NCBI GenBank assembly: GCA_030692515.1
Contig: JAUXZS010000056.1
Location: 465,629 to 529,628, forward strand
Direction: 5' to 3'
Length of the DNA stretch: 64,000 bases
Source: Bacteroidota bacterium
GTDB taxonomy: Bacteria > Bacteroidota > Bacteroidia > B-17B0 > Aurantibacillaceae
Of this stretch, positions 45,389 to 54,260 are shown one piece after another; positions within the stretch are counted from its first letter, which is position 1, and every line of letters starts with the position of its first letter. A program made the position numbers and the translations under genes. A model generated the notes under the pieces. That model was not told the DNA's origin. It did no database searches and saw nothing but the letters and a program-made list of their open reading frames with translations.

Positions 45389-47614
45389 TTGAAAAAGCTT
45401 TTTTGCATATTAATTTGCTTTTTATCTATTAAAGCATCTGCCACACATATTGTAGGGGGTGAGATGATATATGATGATTTAGGCGGGGGAAATTATCGAA
45501 TAACGTTAAAAGCTTATAGAGATTGCTTTAATGGGATTCCTCCATTTGACGGGCAAGGAACAAATGCAGTGCCGGCATATATTACGGTTTATGATGGATT
45601 ACAAAATTTATTAGGTGTGTATGATATTGGTTCTCCAACTGTAACAATAGTTCCGCCGGCAATTAATAATCCGTGTATTTTAACACCAAATACCGTCTGT
45701 GTTGAACAAGGAATTTATACTTATACATTAAATCTTCCACCAAAAACAGGTGGATATTATATTGTTTACCAAAGATGTTGCAGGAACGGAACAATTTTAA
45801 ACATAGTAACTCCTGGCGATGTTGGTTCGACCTATTATACTCACATTCCAGGACCAGAAGTAGTTGTGACCAATAGCTCTCCTCGCTTTAAAAATTTACC
45901 GCCAATTTTTGTATGCAATGGTTTAAAATTTAATTTTGATCATTCAGCAACAGACCCCAATGGCGATGTTTTAGTTTATTCAATTTGTCCACCATTTCAA
46001 GGTTTAGATGGTTGTTGCGCCGTTATAAATGCAGGGGCCCCTTCAGGTGTTAGTAATTCCTGTCCAAATCCGCCAACCTCATGTCCAACAGAGGCCGCTC
46101 CTCCGCCTTACGCATCTGTTCTTTTCTCTTCTCCATACACTTCAAGTTATCCGATTGCCAGTAATCCTGCATTTTCAATAAATCCTACAACGGGTATGTT
46201 ATCGGGGACTCCAAACATGAACGGGCAATGGGTATTTGGTATTTGTGTTCAAGAATTTAGAGGAAACCAATTAATAAATACACACTATCGCGATTTTCAA
46301 ATAAATGTTGTAACCTGCAGCGTCACTATATTAAGCGCTGTTCAATCGCAGCTTTCTAAATGTCAGGGCAACACGTTTAATTTTGTGAATCAAAGCGTTG
46401 GAGGAAATACTTTTTCTTGGAATTTTGGAGTTCCAAATTTAACATCAGATACTTCAAGTTTATTTAGCCCAAGTTATACTTATGCAGATACAGGCTCTTA
46501 CGTTGTAACTCTAATTGCCAATCCGGGAAAACCTTGTGCTGATACCTCAACAAAAACATTTTATGTTTACCCGCCTTTAACAATAAATTTCCCTCCTAAC
46601 GACAAACAGTGTTTAAAAGGAAACTCTTTTAGTTTTACCGCCAATGGTGTATATCTTCCTCAGACAACTTTTAATTGGAATTTTACTTCATCTGCAACAC
46701 CAAGTACCTCAACACTTAAAGACCCAACAAATATTGTTTTTACCGACCCCGGTAAGTTTTTTGTTAAACTCATCGCTAAGCAATTTACATGCATTGATTC
46801 TTTTATTGATAGTATTAGAATAATTGGAAGACCAAACGCAAAAATAAATAATTTACCTACCAGCTTATGTGACCCTGCACACGTAGCTTTCAGCAATGGT
46901 AGCAGTAGCGATTTACCTTTGAGTTATTTATGGAATTTTAGTAATGGCAATTCTTCAACCGCTTATGAACCCGTGCAAGTTTTTAGTCCGCCAGGTGTTT
47001 ATGGTGTTACCTTAACTGTTATGACCCAAAGTATTTGTATTGATACAAGTATGGTTTCGGTTAATAATGTAACCGTAAATCCTTCACCCTTTGCAGGTTT
47101 TTCTTTTTCGCCACAGGTTACATCTATTTTTGATCCTGAAATAACCATCAACAACATGGCGTCTTGGGATGTGTTATATTGGCAATATTTTTTTGGTGAT
47201 GGAAATAGTTCGGTTTTTCCTTATGAAAAACACACGTATCAAGAGTATGGAAATTATTTAATCGAGCAAATTGTTACCAATAATTTTGGATGTACAGATA
47301 CGATTTCGCAAGTTGTAAAAATTTTACCGGAGTTCCGTTTTTGGATACCCAATGCATTTACACCTGATGAAAATTTGATGAATGATTATTTTATGCCAAT
47401 TGCTATTGGTGTAGTAAATTATGAGTTTGAGATTTTTGATAGATGGGGCGAGAAATTATTTAAAACTAATAATCCAAAACAGGGATGGAATGGGTATTAT
47501 AAATCGCAGGAATGTAAGCAAGATATTTATGTTTGGCGCATTACATTTAAAAATGTAGTCACAGAAAAAGAAGAGATCCATTATGGACATGTGACTTTGT
47601 TAAAGAATCGGTAA
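45389..47614 (+). CDS. PKD-domain adhesin-like protein with type B T9SS domain
   Basis: 741 residues. The start is TTG (KKLFCILICFLSIKASATH gives the signal peptide); no ATG is nearby. An N-terminal Cys-rich domain (GGEMIYDDLGGGNYRITLKA, CRNG) precedes several PKD-type domains (FNFVNQSVGGNTFSWNFG, then FSNGSSSDLPLSYLWNFS). A type B gliding/T9SS sorting domain ends it (WIPNAFTPDENLMNDYF, IFDRWGEKLF, GHVTLLKNR). It is expected to be on the cell surface. No enzymatic motif is seen. Confidence 0.85.
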   Translation: MKKLFCILICFLSIKASATHIVGGEMIYDDLGGGNYRITLKAYRDCFNGIPPFDGQGTNAVPAYITVYDGLQNLLGVYDIGSPTVTIVPPAINNPCILTPNTVCVEQGIYTYTLNLPPKTGGYYIVYQRCCRNGTILNIVTPGDVGSTYYTHIPGPEVVVTNSSPRFKNLPPIFVCNGLKFNFDHSATDPNGDVLVYSICPPFQGLDGCCAVINAGAPSGVSNSCPNPPTSCPTEAAPPPYASVLFSSPYTSSYPIASNPAFSINPTTGMLSGTPNMNGQWVFGICVQEFRGNQLINTHYRDFQINVVTCSVTILSAVQSQLSKCQGNTFNFVNQSVGGNTFSWNFGVPNLTSDTSSLFSPSYTYADTGSYVVTLIANPGKPCADTSTKTFYVYPPLTINFPPNDKQCLKGNSFSFTANGVYLPQTTFNWNFTSSATPSTSTLKDPTNIVFTDPGKFFVKLIAKQFTCIDSFIDSIRIIGRPNAKINNLPTSLCDPAHVAFSNGSSSDLPLSYLWNFSNGNSSTAYEPVQVFSPPGVYGVTLTVMTQSICIDTSMVSVNNVTVNPSPFAGFSFSPQVTSIFDPEITINNMASWDVLYWQYFFGDGNSSVFPYEKHTYQEYGNYLIEQIVTNNFGCTDTISQVVKILPEFRFWIPNAFTPDENLMNDYFMPIAIGVVNYEFEIFDRWGEKLFKTNNPKQGWNGYYKSQECKQDIYVWRITFKNVVTEKEEIHYGHVTLLKNR

Positions 47615-47629
47615 TTAGTTTTCTAGGAA

Positions 47630-47707
47630 TCTTGAAAATAAATTGTTTCAATAAATCCTTCCAACTCCCTTTTTGCAAAGGGAGAATAAATCGTTTTATT
47701 TTCAAGA
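47630..47707. repeat. Palindromic element family C, copy 2
   Basis: TCTTGAAAATAAA at 47630-47642 faces TTTATTTTCAAGA at 47695-47707, with an inner CTCCCTTT/AAAGGGAG hairpin. The 78-bp unit matches 39160-39238 apart from a few bases. It sits 15 bases after the adhesin stop codon, in the gap between convergent genes. Confidence 0.8.
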
Positions 47708-47753
47708 ACGATTTATGGACCATAAAGGTTTTAAAGCATTGATGGTCTGAGAG

Positions 47754-49001
47754 CTAAAAGAACTCAACTTTATTAAATTTAATCTGCTTATTAATCCAAA
47801 CCAATAATGGAATTAGTAGCAATGCCCCATAGGTTAATATTTTATAATGCTCATAATAATTATTAAATGTACCAAGCAATAATTTTAAGTTGGCGCTTAA
47901 ATAAATTAAAACAAGTAAAACCATAATAATTATTTTTTTGTTTTTTGAAATTCCAGAATAATTCAACATGAGATAAAGTAGAATAATTGCGAATGCGGGC
48001 ACCATAAATAAAAATGCATAATGCTGTTGATGAGGAAAAATTAAAGGAATTAGTAAAAGCATATAGCTTATTTCGATACTCTGTTGCCAATAATTTTTTG
48101 CTTTAACCAAGGGTTTTAATTTTAAAAAATATAAAGTAAAAGCAACTAATAATAAACGAATCAACAATAGTATTGCAGATAAAGTTGGCAGCGTAACATT
48201 GGCAATATTTCTTTTTAATGGCAGAGCATATACATCAGGCACTTCCTTTACAAGTAGTGTAGATAACAAAGTAGATAAACCGTGGAAACTTCTTTCTTCA
48301 ACATCTAAAACATGATTTTGATTACTTGGATTTATTAATGCAAGCCAAGTTTTTAATAACGAGATATTATAGTTGTGTTCTAAAAATAAGGATGGCGCAA
48401 ATAAATAAATAAAGTAAAACACAACTGTAAAGAAGAAGGCTTTAAAATATCCTCTGTAAATTAAATAAGGCAAAAATACAATTGGTAATAATTTAATATT
48501 AATGCCTAGAGCCAAAATTGCAGCCCCTGAAATTGGTTTTTTGTTTGATATAAAAAACAATCCAAAAACACTGCAGCCAAGTATTAAAATGGTTATTTGT
48601 GAGCTATGTATATTGCCTAAAAAAAAGCGGAGAGAAAAAATAAAAACCAATAAAATAAAAATCCCCTTCTGCTTTTCATTTAGCATAGCAACTAATTTGC
48701 TCTTAATGAGCAATTGAAACAGCTTAAGATAAATTAATGAATTAAAAAACAACCAACAAAACTTTACCCAAAAGAAGGGTAGATAATAAAAAGGTTTTAA
48801 AAGCAAAGCAAATAATACAGAATAAAAATAATGATAACCATCTTCGTATTTATTTTCGTAAAAATTTGCACCTCTAATCAAATCGCCAGTTGCCGATAAA
48901 AAAATATAGAAATCGCTTTTACCTCTAGCTTCAAAGAAGCATAAAAGAATGATTGCTGCAAATAGCAGAAAAAGCCAAATTTTATTTTTTAAAACAGACA
49001 A
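47754..49001 (-). CDS. GT87-like polytopic mannosyltransferase
   Basis: A 415-residue membrane protein with about ten hydrophobic helices. It has an early ER(G)-like acidic loop and a FFEARGKSDFYIFLSATGDLIRG segment, typical of GT-C glycosyltransferases of the DUF2029/GT87 group. These use polyprenyl-phosphate sugars on the periplasmic face. The sugar and acceptor are unknown. It is divergent from the HTTM-like gene 47 bases away and convergent with the adhesin. Confidence 0.7.
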   Translation of the reverse strand: MSVLKNKIWLFLLFAAIILLCFFEARGKSDFYIFLSATGDLIRGANFYENKYEDGYHYFYSVLFALLLKPFYYLPFFWVKFCWLFFNSLIYLKLFQLLIKSKLVAMLNEKQKGIFILLVFIFSLRFFLGNIHSSQITILILGCSVFGLFFISNKKPISGAAILALGINIKLLPIVFLPYLIYRGYFKAFFFTVVFYFIYLFAPSLFLEHNYNISLLKTWLALINPSNQNHVLDVEERSFHGLSTLLSTLLVKEVPDVYALPLKRNIANVTLPTLSAILLLIRLLLVAFTLYFLKLKPLVKAKNYWQQSIEISYMLLLIPLIFPHQQHYAFLFMVPAFAIILLYLMLNYSGISKNKKIIIMVLLVLIYLSANLKLLLGTFNNYYEHYKILTYGALLLIPLLVWINKQIKFNKVEFF

Positions 49002-49048
49002 AAAGTATAAATAAACATCTAAATTTAGCTAATTAATACCAATCCTAT

Positions 49049-49885
49049 TTGAAAAAGGTAGTTTCATATTTTTTTGCGGAATACAACTTAAGTAGGCAAA
49101 CACTTAAGTTTAAACAATTATTGTATTTATTTATTGCGATTAAAGCCGCCTATTGGTTATTTTATTACCAGCTTTTTTTTGGAGAAAATGCAATCGCATA
49201 CATTCGCCCATATTCTTTAGGAACAATGAAAAATATTGCTTTTTTGCTTTATAATAATTCTTCTACAAATGCCGGTTACTTTTTTATTATTGGTTTGTTG
49301 GGATTTTTAACTTTGAGTTATTTTATAAGAAAAATTCCATTTCTGTTAGAGTTTATAATTTGGATATTAGTATTAAATATTCAAAATAAAATTTACCCAA
49401 CATTAACTGGCGGAGATTATTTATTAAATCAATTTTTATTTTTTAATTGTTTTCTTTCAAAATCAAACATTACTAATTTAACTTGGCAAAATGCTCTATC
49501 AAAGTGTTTTCACAATTTTGGAGTTACAGCTATAATTATCCAAATAAATTTAGTGTATTTAATTGCGGCTATTGCAAAACTTAATAGTTCAGATTGGTTA
49601 AATGGCGTTGCAATAATTAAGCTTAATTATGTGGATTATTATAATTTATTTTCAAATTCAATTTCAACCAATAATTTTGTTGACTATTTTATTAATTATT
49701 TGGTGCTTTTTTATCAATTATTTTTTCCTGTTATAATTTGGATAAACAAAATCAAAGTGCCATTTCTGATTTTGGGAATCCTTATTCATTTATACATTGC
49801 CCTTATAATGGGGCTTGTAGGCTTTGGACTAATTATGATTATTGCTTACGTGTTTTTTTGGCCTTTTAAAAAAACAGTTTCTTAA
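49049..49885 (+). CDS. HTTM-like membrane protein
   Basis: A 278-residue polytopic protein (about seven helices) with the block INLVYLIAAIAKLNSSDWLNG near residue 170. I associate this pattern with HTTM (vitamin K carboxylase-like) membrane proteins. The start is TTG, since the next ATG is 60 codons in. Typical family partners are DUF5819 and DCC proteins; both types occur in this window but far away (1-420 and 41128-41547). No soluble carboxylase domain is present, so activity is doubtful. prfB follows 20 bases after its stop and has its own promoter box. Confidence 0.7.
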   Translation: MKKVVSYFFAEYNLSRQTLKFKQLLYLFIAIKAAYWLFYYQLFFGENAIAYIRPYSLGTMKNIAFLLYNNSSTNAGYFFIIGLLGFLTLSYFIRKIPFLLEFIIWILVLNIQNKIYPTLTGGDYLLNQFLFFNCFLSKSNITNLTWQNALSKCFHNFGVTAIIIQINLVYLIAAIAKLNSSDWLNGVAIIKLNYVDYYNLFSNSISTNNFVDYFINYLVLFYQLFFPVIIWINKIKVPFLILGILIHLYIALIMGLVGFGLIMIIAYVFFWPFKKTVS

Positions 49886-49893
49886 TTTTTTAT

Positions 49894-49901
49894 TATCTTT
49901 G
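49894..49901 (+). promoter_or_regulatory. -7 box of prfB
   Basis: TATCTTTG, four bases before the ATG at 49906. Confidence 0.5.
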
Positions 49902-49905
49902 TTAC

Positions 49906-51007
49906 ATGTTTACAAATGAGCAATTAAAAGACTTGAATGATCGCAGTATCGCGTTGAGGGGGTTTCTTTGACTACGATAGAAAAAAACACGATCTCGAAT
50001 TACTAGAGGAAAGAACCCTAGACCCTAATTTCTGGAGCGATTCTAAAAAAGCAGAAAGAACTTTAAACGAAGTAAAACAAATTAAAGCGTGGACTAGCGC
50101 TTACGATAATTTGCATTTGAAGTTAGATGACTTAAACACTTTGTATGAATTTTATAAAAGTGGAGATGCTACTGAAGAAGAAACAGAAGCGGAGTACAAC
50201 GCCACGTTAAAAAATCTTGAAGATATAGAGTTTAAAAATATGCTTCGAGGTGAAGAAGATCCACTAGATTGCATCCTTCAAATTAATGCAGGTGCTGGTG
50301 GTACAGAAAGTTGCGACTGGGCAAGCATGTTGCTGCGTATGTATTTAATGTGGGCAGAAAAGCACGGGTATAAAGTAAAAGAATTAGATTATAATGCAGG
50401 CGATATGGCCGGCATTAAGTCTGTTTCTATCCAAATCGAAGGAGATTTTGCATACGGATATTTAAAAGGAGAAAATGGCGTTCATCGCTTGGTGCGAATT
50501 AGTCCGTTTGATTCAAATGCAAAAAGGCATACTAGTTTTGCATCTGTTTATGTTTATCCTGTTGTTGACGATACGATTGAAATTGATATTAAACCAGCCG
50601 ATATTGAAATCTCTACATCAAGAAGCGGTGGAGCAGGAGGGCAAAACGTTAATAAGGTTGAAAGTAAAGTGCAATTAACGCACAAGCCAACTGGTATTGT
50701 AGTTGTTTGTCAAGTAGAACGTTCTCAGTTGGGTAATCGCGAACTAGCTATGAAAATGTTGAGGTCGCAATTATACGAATTAGAAATTCGTAAGCGTAAC
50801 GAAAACAAACAGGCTGTTGAAGATGGAAAAATGAAAATAGAGTGGGGCTCTCAAATAAGAAGTTATGTTTTGCATCCTTATAAAATGGTTAATGATCATA
50901 GAACAGAATTAAAAATAACAAATGCAGAGGCCGTTTTAGATGGCGACTTAGACGAGTTAATAAAAGTATATTTGATGGCATTAGGTGGAAAAAAACAGAA
51001 TAAATAA
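49906..51007 (+). CDS. prfB: Peptide chain release factor 2, programmed +1 frameshift
   Basis: RF2 terminates translation at UGA and UAA. The true start is ATG at 49906, followed by 21 codons and an in-frame TGA at 49969-49971. Reading resumes one base on at GAC (49970), giving a 366-residue product. The second part shows the RF2 SPF motif ([15 protein letters not shown]) and the universal GGQ ([10 protein letters not shown]). Skipping the stop gives [22 protein letters not shown], a normal RF2 N-terminus. The CDS carries a +1 frameshift, so it is annotated as one gene across two frames. It is followed by rsmA (11-base gap). Confidence 0.97.
49957..49972 (+). other. RF2 programmed frameshift site
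   Basis: AGGGGG (49957-49962) is the Shine-Dalgarno-like stimulator, then TTT, then CTT TGA C (49966-49972). It equals the E. coli site except that TTT replaces TAT. Low RF2 leaves TGA unread and the ribosome slips from CUU to UUU, so RF2 regulates itself. Confidence 0.95.
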
Positions 51008-51018
51008 AATTAAGTAAC

Positions 51019-51798
51019 GTGCAACCAGTAAGAGCAAAAAAACATTTAGGCCAACATTTTTTAATTGATGAGAATATCGCAAGAAATACGGTTGAAGCAT
51101 TATTAGAAAAAGATAAAACATCATTCATTATTGAGGTTGGCCCTGGCACAGGCGTTTTAACGCAGTTTCTAATAGACAACGTAGATAATTTTTTGGCTAT
51201 GGATGTTGATAGAGAATCTGTTGAATATTTAAAAACAAAATATCCTGAAAAAAAAGATAAAATTGTTTTAGCAGATTTTTTAGAAACCGATCTTCAAAAA
51301 TTAGCCGGACAAAAATTTAATGTAATTGGAAATTTTCCTTACAACATTTCAAGTCAGATAATGTTTAAAGTTTTGGAGAATAAAAATAGTGTTGATTATG
51401 TAGTTGGCATGTTTCAAAAAGAAGTTGCGATGCGTTTGGCAGAAAAGCCGGGCTCAAAAGTTTATGGAATTTTGAGCGTGTTATTACAAGCTTTTTACGA
51501 CATCGAATATTTATTTACAGTAAATGAAAATGTATTTAGTCCACCACCAAAAGTAAAAAGCGCGGTAATAAGGTTGACGCGAAACTCTGTTCAAAAATTA
51601 GATTGCGATGAGGTTCTTTTTAAAAAAGTGGTTAAAACAACTTTTAATCAACGCAGAAAAACAATTCGTAATTCGGTTCGAACTTTGTTTAATAATAATG
51701 AAATACGTCATCCATTATTAGACAAAAGGCCAGAGCAGTTATCTGTTGCTCAATTTGTAGAGTTAACCAAGTTTGTTGAAGAACACAGTGTTGAATAA
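51019..51798 (+). CDS. rsmA: 16S rRNA (adenine1518/1519-N6) dimethyltransferase
   Basis: 259 residues. RsmA (KsgA) dimethylates two adenines in helix 45 of 16S rRNA. Motifs seen: KKHLGQHFLIDENI at the start, the SAM loop EVGPGTGVLTQFL, the acidic AMDVDRESVEYL, and NFPYNISSQIMF (usual NLPY variant). The start is GTG. Its last 49 bases overlap the convergent glycosyltransferase gene. Confidence 0.96.
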   Translation: MQPVRAKKHLGQHFLIDENIARNTVEALLEKDKTSFIIEVGPGTGVLTQFLIDNVDNFLAMDVDRESVEYLKTKYPEKKDKIVLADFLETDLQKLAGQKFNVIGNFPYNISSQIMFKVLENKNSVDYVVGMFQKEVAMRLAEKPGSKVYGILSVLLQAFYDIEYLFTVNENVFSPPPKVKSAVIRLTRNSVQKLDCDEVLFKKVVKTTFNQRRKTIRNSVRTLFNNNEIRHPLLDKRPEQLSVAQFVELTKFVEEHSVE

Positions 51799-52943
51799 TA
51801 ATCTGCCAATTTTTTACCAACAACATCTTGCGATGCATTTTCGGCAATAAAATCTATCATTTTTTTTGAGTCAAATTTTAATTTGCCCTCTAAAAATTCT
51901 TTCAATTTAGTTTCTAACTCTTTTTCATCTCCCGCATTTACTAATTGTCCCATTTCGGGAGTTATTAAATAAGGTAGTTGTCCGACGCGGCTTGCGAATA
52001 CAGGTACGCCTACAGCAAGAGCTTCTAACACAACTACTGGCATACCTTCGTAATTACTAAATAAAATTAAGGCGTTTGCTTTTTGCATAATTGCAGCAAC
52101 TTCTAGTTGTGTTTTTTCGCCTACAAAAATGGTGTTAATAAGCCCTAACCGATTTGCTTTTTCTTTGAAATGTGAAATCAAGTTTTCGTTTCCGCCAACG
52201 ATAATAAATTCAAATTGATAATTGGCTTGTTGTAATTTTTGAATTACGTTTATAGTTCCTGAAATATTTTTTTCTTTTTCTATTAACGAAGAAACGTGTA
52301 GCAATATTGGTTTATGACTTTTTACATTTTTATTTTCTTGAAATATTTTTGTGTCTACAACATTATACAACAGCTCATAATCTCCCAATAAATGATTGTT
52401 AAGCATTTCTTGTTTTTGCTTTTCAGAAACATAAAATATTTTTGATGCTGATGCAACAGCTTTTTTAGTAAAATATTTTTGGATAATTCCTTTGTAGTTT
52501 CCATCTTCAGGTAAATAACCACTCCAATGTTCTACAATTGTATAAGGAACTTTAAAATGTTTTTGAAAAAGCGGTAAGGCAACTGAAGCGGAAAAAATTG
52601 TATTTAATTGAATTGCCTTAATGGAAATGTTACAGCGAATTAATTCCTTTAAAAGAGTTTTGTACGCGGCTTTAAAGCGCTTTAGTTTTAGAATGGAAGA
52701 AACTATTGGAACATTTGAATCTTCCTTTTTATATTCTATAAACCATTCTTCAAAATTTCCACTTTTATTTTTTTGAATATTTTTTTGAGTGGGATTTTTG
52801 GATGAGTAAGCGTAAATAACAATTACAGGAGAGTATTTACTTAATGCAAGGGCATGATTTTTAATAAAAACGCCATGATTATTGTTTTGTGGTGTGGGAT
52901 ACCAGGACGCTAAAAATAAGATTGCCTGTTGACTTTGCGACAT
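51750..52943 (-). CDS. Family 4 glycosyltransferase
   Basis: 397 residues of a GT-B glycosyltransferase. N-terminal nucleotide-independent domain with LASWYPTPQNNNHGVFIKNH; C-terminal nucleotide-binding domain with LLHVSSLIEKEKNISGTI, then the family ALILFSNYEGMPVVVLEALAVGVPV region with the E-x7-E-type motif. It should act on cell-surface polysaccharides in the cytoplasm. It overlaps rsmA by 49 bases in a tail-to-tail arrangement, and it is the last gene of an operon with dNK and SiaB-like genes. Confidence 0.88.
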   Translation of the reverse strand: MSQSQQAILFLASWYPTPQNNNHGVFIKNHALALSKYSPVIVIYAYSSKNPTQKNIQKNKSGNFEEWFIEYKKEDSNVPIVSSILKLKRFKAAYKTLLKELIRCNISIKAIQLNTIFSASVALPLFQKHFKVPYTIVEHWSGYLPEDGNYKGIIQKYFTKKAVASASKIFYVSEKQKQEMLNNHLLGDYELLYNVVDTKIFQENKNVKSHKPILLHVSSLIEKEKNISGTINVIQKLQQANYQFEFIIVGGNENLISHFKEKANRLGLINTIFVGEKTQLEVAAIMQKANALILFSNYEGMPVVVLEALAVGVPVFASRVGQLPYLITPEMGQLVNAGDEKELETKLKEFLEGKLKFDSKKMIDFIAENASQDVVGKKLADYYSTLCSSTNLVNSTN

Positions 52944-52952
52944 TTTTTTCGC

Positions 52953-53528
52953 TTACTCTAGATTTATTTTTATCTCTAATAAAAATAAAGAGTATTTTTC
53001 ATTTATGGTTTCAAAAAGAGGAGTGATTTTATTTCCGCTTTTCATGGCAATTGTAATAAATCCTAAGCCGGCACCACCTTTATCGCTTAATTCGTTATTT
53101 TCAAGATGCTCTAAGTAAAATGCTTTTAAAGCTGCAGGATCATCGAAGGAATTTATTTTTTCTATTTGACTTTTTACTTTTTCAACCGAACTTGTATTAA
53201 TTAAGTTTGCGGAAATAATAGTAACGTATTTTTCGGAATTGGCTAATAAAAAAAAGTTGTGCTGCGAGCCTTTATCGTCCTTGTGGCCGTGAAGCAATTG
53301 GTTCTGAAGTGACTCAACACAAATAAAAAAAACTTTCTTTACAACCTGCTTTGGAAAACCTTTTTCAAGAATTTTATTTTCAATCTCATTTTCAATCTTT
53401 GAGATGGTTTCATTATTCAAAACACCATCATAGGCTAATATTAATTGGCCAGATTGTGTAATTTTTTTTACCTGCTTAGTAAATTGCAGATCAAAAAACT
53501 CTGATTCTTTATTTAAGGTCAAACTCAA
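52953..53528 (-). CDS. SiaB-like (DUF6272) kinase
   Basis: 191 residues. A GHKL-type ATP-binding fold is suggested by an N-box-like VESLQNQLLHGHK (Glu, Asn and His positions) and a glycine-rich lid KGGAGLGFITIAMKSG. The family (SiaB) phosphorylates a SiaC/STAS-type partner in the SiaABCD system. No SiaC or SiaA is adjacent. It is directly fused in operon to dNK (no gap) and glycosyltransferase (9-base gap), so its client is probably elsewhere. The STAS-like gene at 22991 and the SpoIIE phosphatase at 20783 are candidates but lie about 30 kb away. Confidence 0.7.
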   Translation of the reverse strand: MSLTLNKESEFFDLQFTKQVKKITQSGQLILAYDGVLNNETISKIENEIENKILEKGFPKQVVKKVFFICVESLQNQLLHGHKDDKGSQHNFFLLANSEKYVTIISANLINTSSVEKVKSQIEKINSFDDPAALKAFYLEHLENNELSDKGGAGLGFITIAMKSGNKITPLFETINEKYSLFLLEIKINLE

Positions 53529-54146
53529 TTATTTAAATAAACCATTTAATTCAGCATCAATCATTCTAATTACTTTACCAAAATCCTCCTTACTTTCACT
53601 AAAATTAATATCATCAACATCTACCACTAATATTTTTCCAGCTTCATAAGAGGTGCTCCACGCTTCATAACGCTCATTCAATCTTTTTAAATAATCTAAA
53701 CGAATGCTGTTTTCGTAATCTCTTCCGCGTTTTTGAATTTGTTTTACTAAAGTTGGCACACTCGCTCTTAAGTAAATAATTAGATCTGGCGCTTTTATTA
53801 AGCTTTCCATTAATTTAAATAATGAAAAATAATTATCATAATCACGAGAAGTCATTAAACCCATTGCATGTAAATTGGGCGCAAAAATGTAAGCATCTTC
53901 ATAAATTGTTCTGTCTTGAACAACTGAGTGTTTACCTTTTCTGATATCTAAAATTTGATTAAATCTTGTGTTTAGAAAGTACACTTGCAAATTGAACGAC
54001 CAACGCTGCATTTCTTCATAAAAATCATTTAAGTAAGGGTTATCATCAGCGTCTTCGTAATGAGCATGCCATTTATAGTGTTTCGCTAATAACGATGTTA
54101 ATGTAGTTTTCCCTGACCCAATATTCCCGGCAATTGCAATATGCAT
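53529..54146 (-). CDS. Deoxynucleoside kinase
   Basis: 205 residues of the dNK/dGK/dCK family, which phosphorylates deoxynucleosides for salvage. The P-loop is GNIGSGKTTLT at about 7-17. The catalytic DRT motif is in DRTIYEDAYIFAPNLH. The lid arginines are in KRGRDYENSIRLDYLKRLNERY. The length fits. Specificity among dG, dA and dC is not assignable. It heads the operon with SiaB-like and GT4 genes. Confidence 0.92.
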   Translation of the reverse strand: MHIAIAGNIGSGKTTLTSLLAKHYKWHAHYEDADDNPYLNDFYEEMQRWSFNLQVYFLNTRFNQILDIRKGKHSVVQDRTIYEDAYIFAPNLHAMGLMTSRDYDNYFSLFKLMESLIKAPDLIIYLRASVPTLVKQIQKRGRDYENSIRLDYLKRLNERYEAWSTSYEAGKILVVDVDDINFSESKEDFGKVIRMIDAELNGLFK

Positions 54147-54260
54147 AGTTATTTGTTAAATTTTCATTAAATAATAGACTAAATTATGTATTTAATCTAC
54201 AAAAACCAAAATTTAATTGATAAAAAATAATTTTTATCGCTTGGTATACAAGGTTTTACA

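Noticed and set aside
49909..49971. prfB as a pseudogene or sequencing error because of the in-frame stop
   Set aside because: The site is the canonical RF2 frameshift sequence and the resumed frame gives normal RF2.
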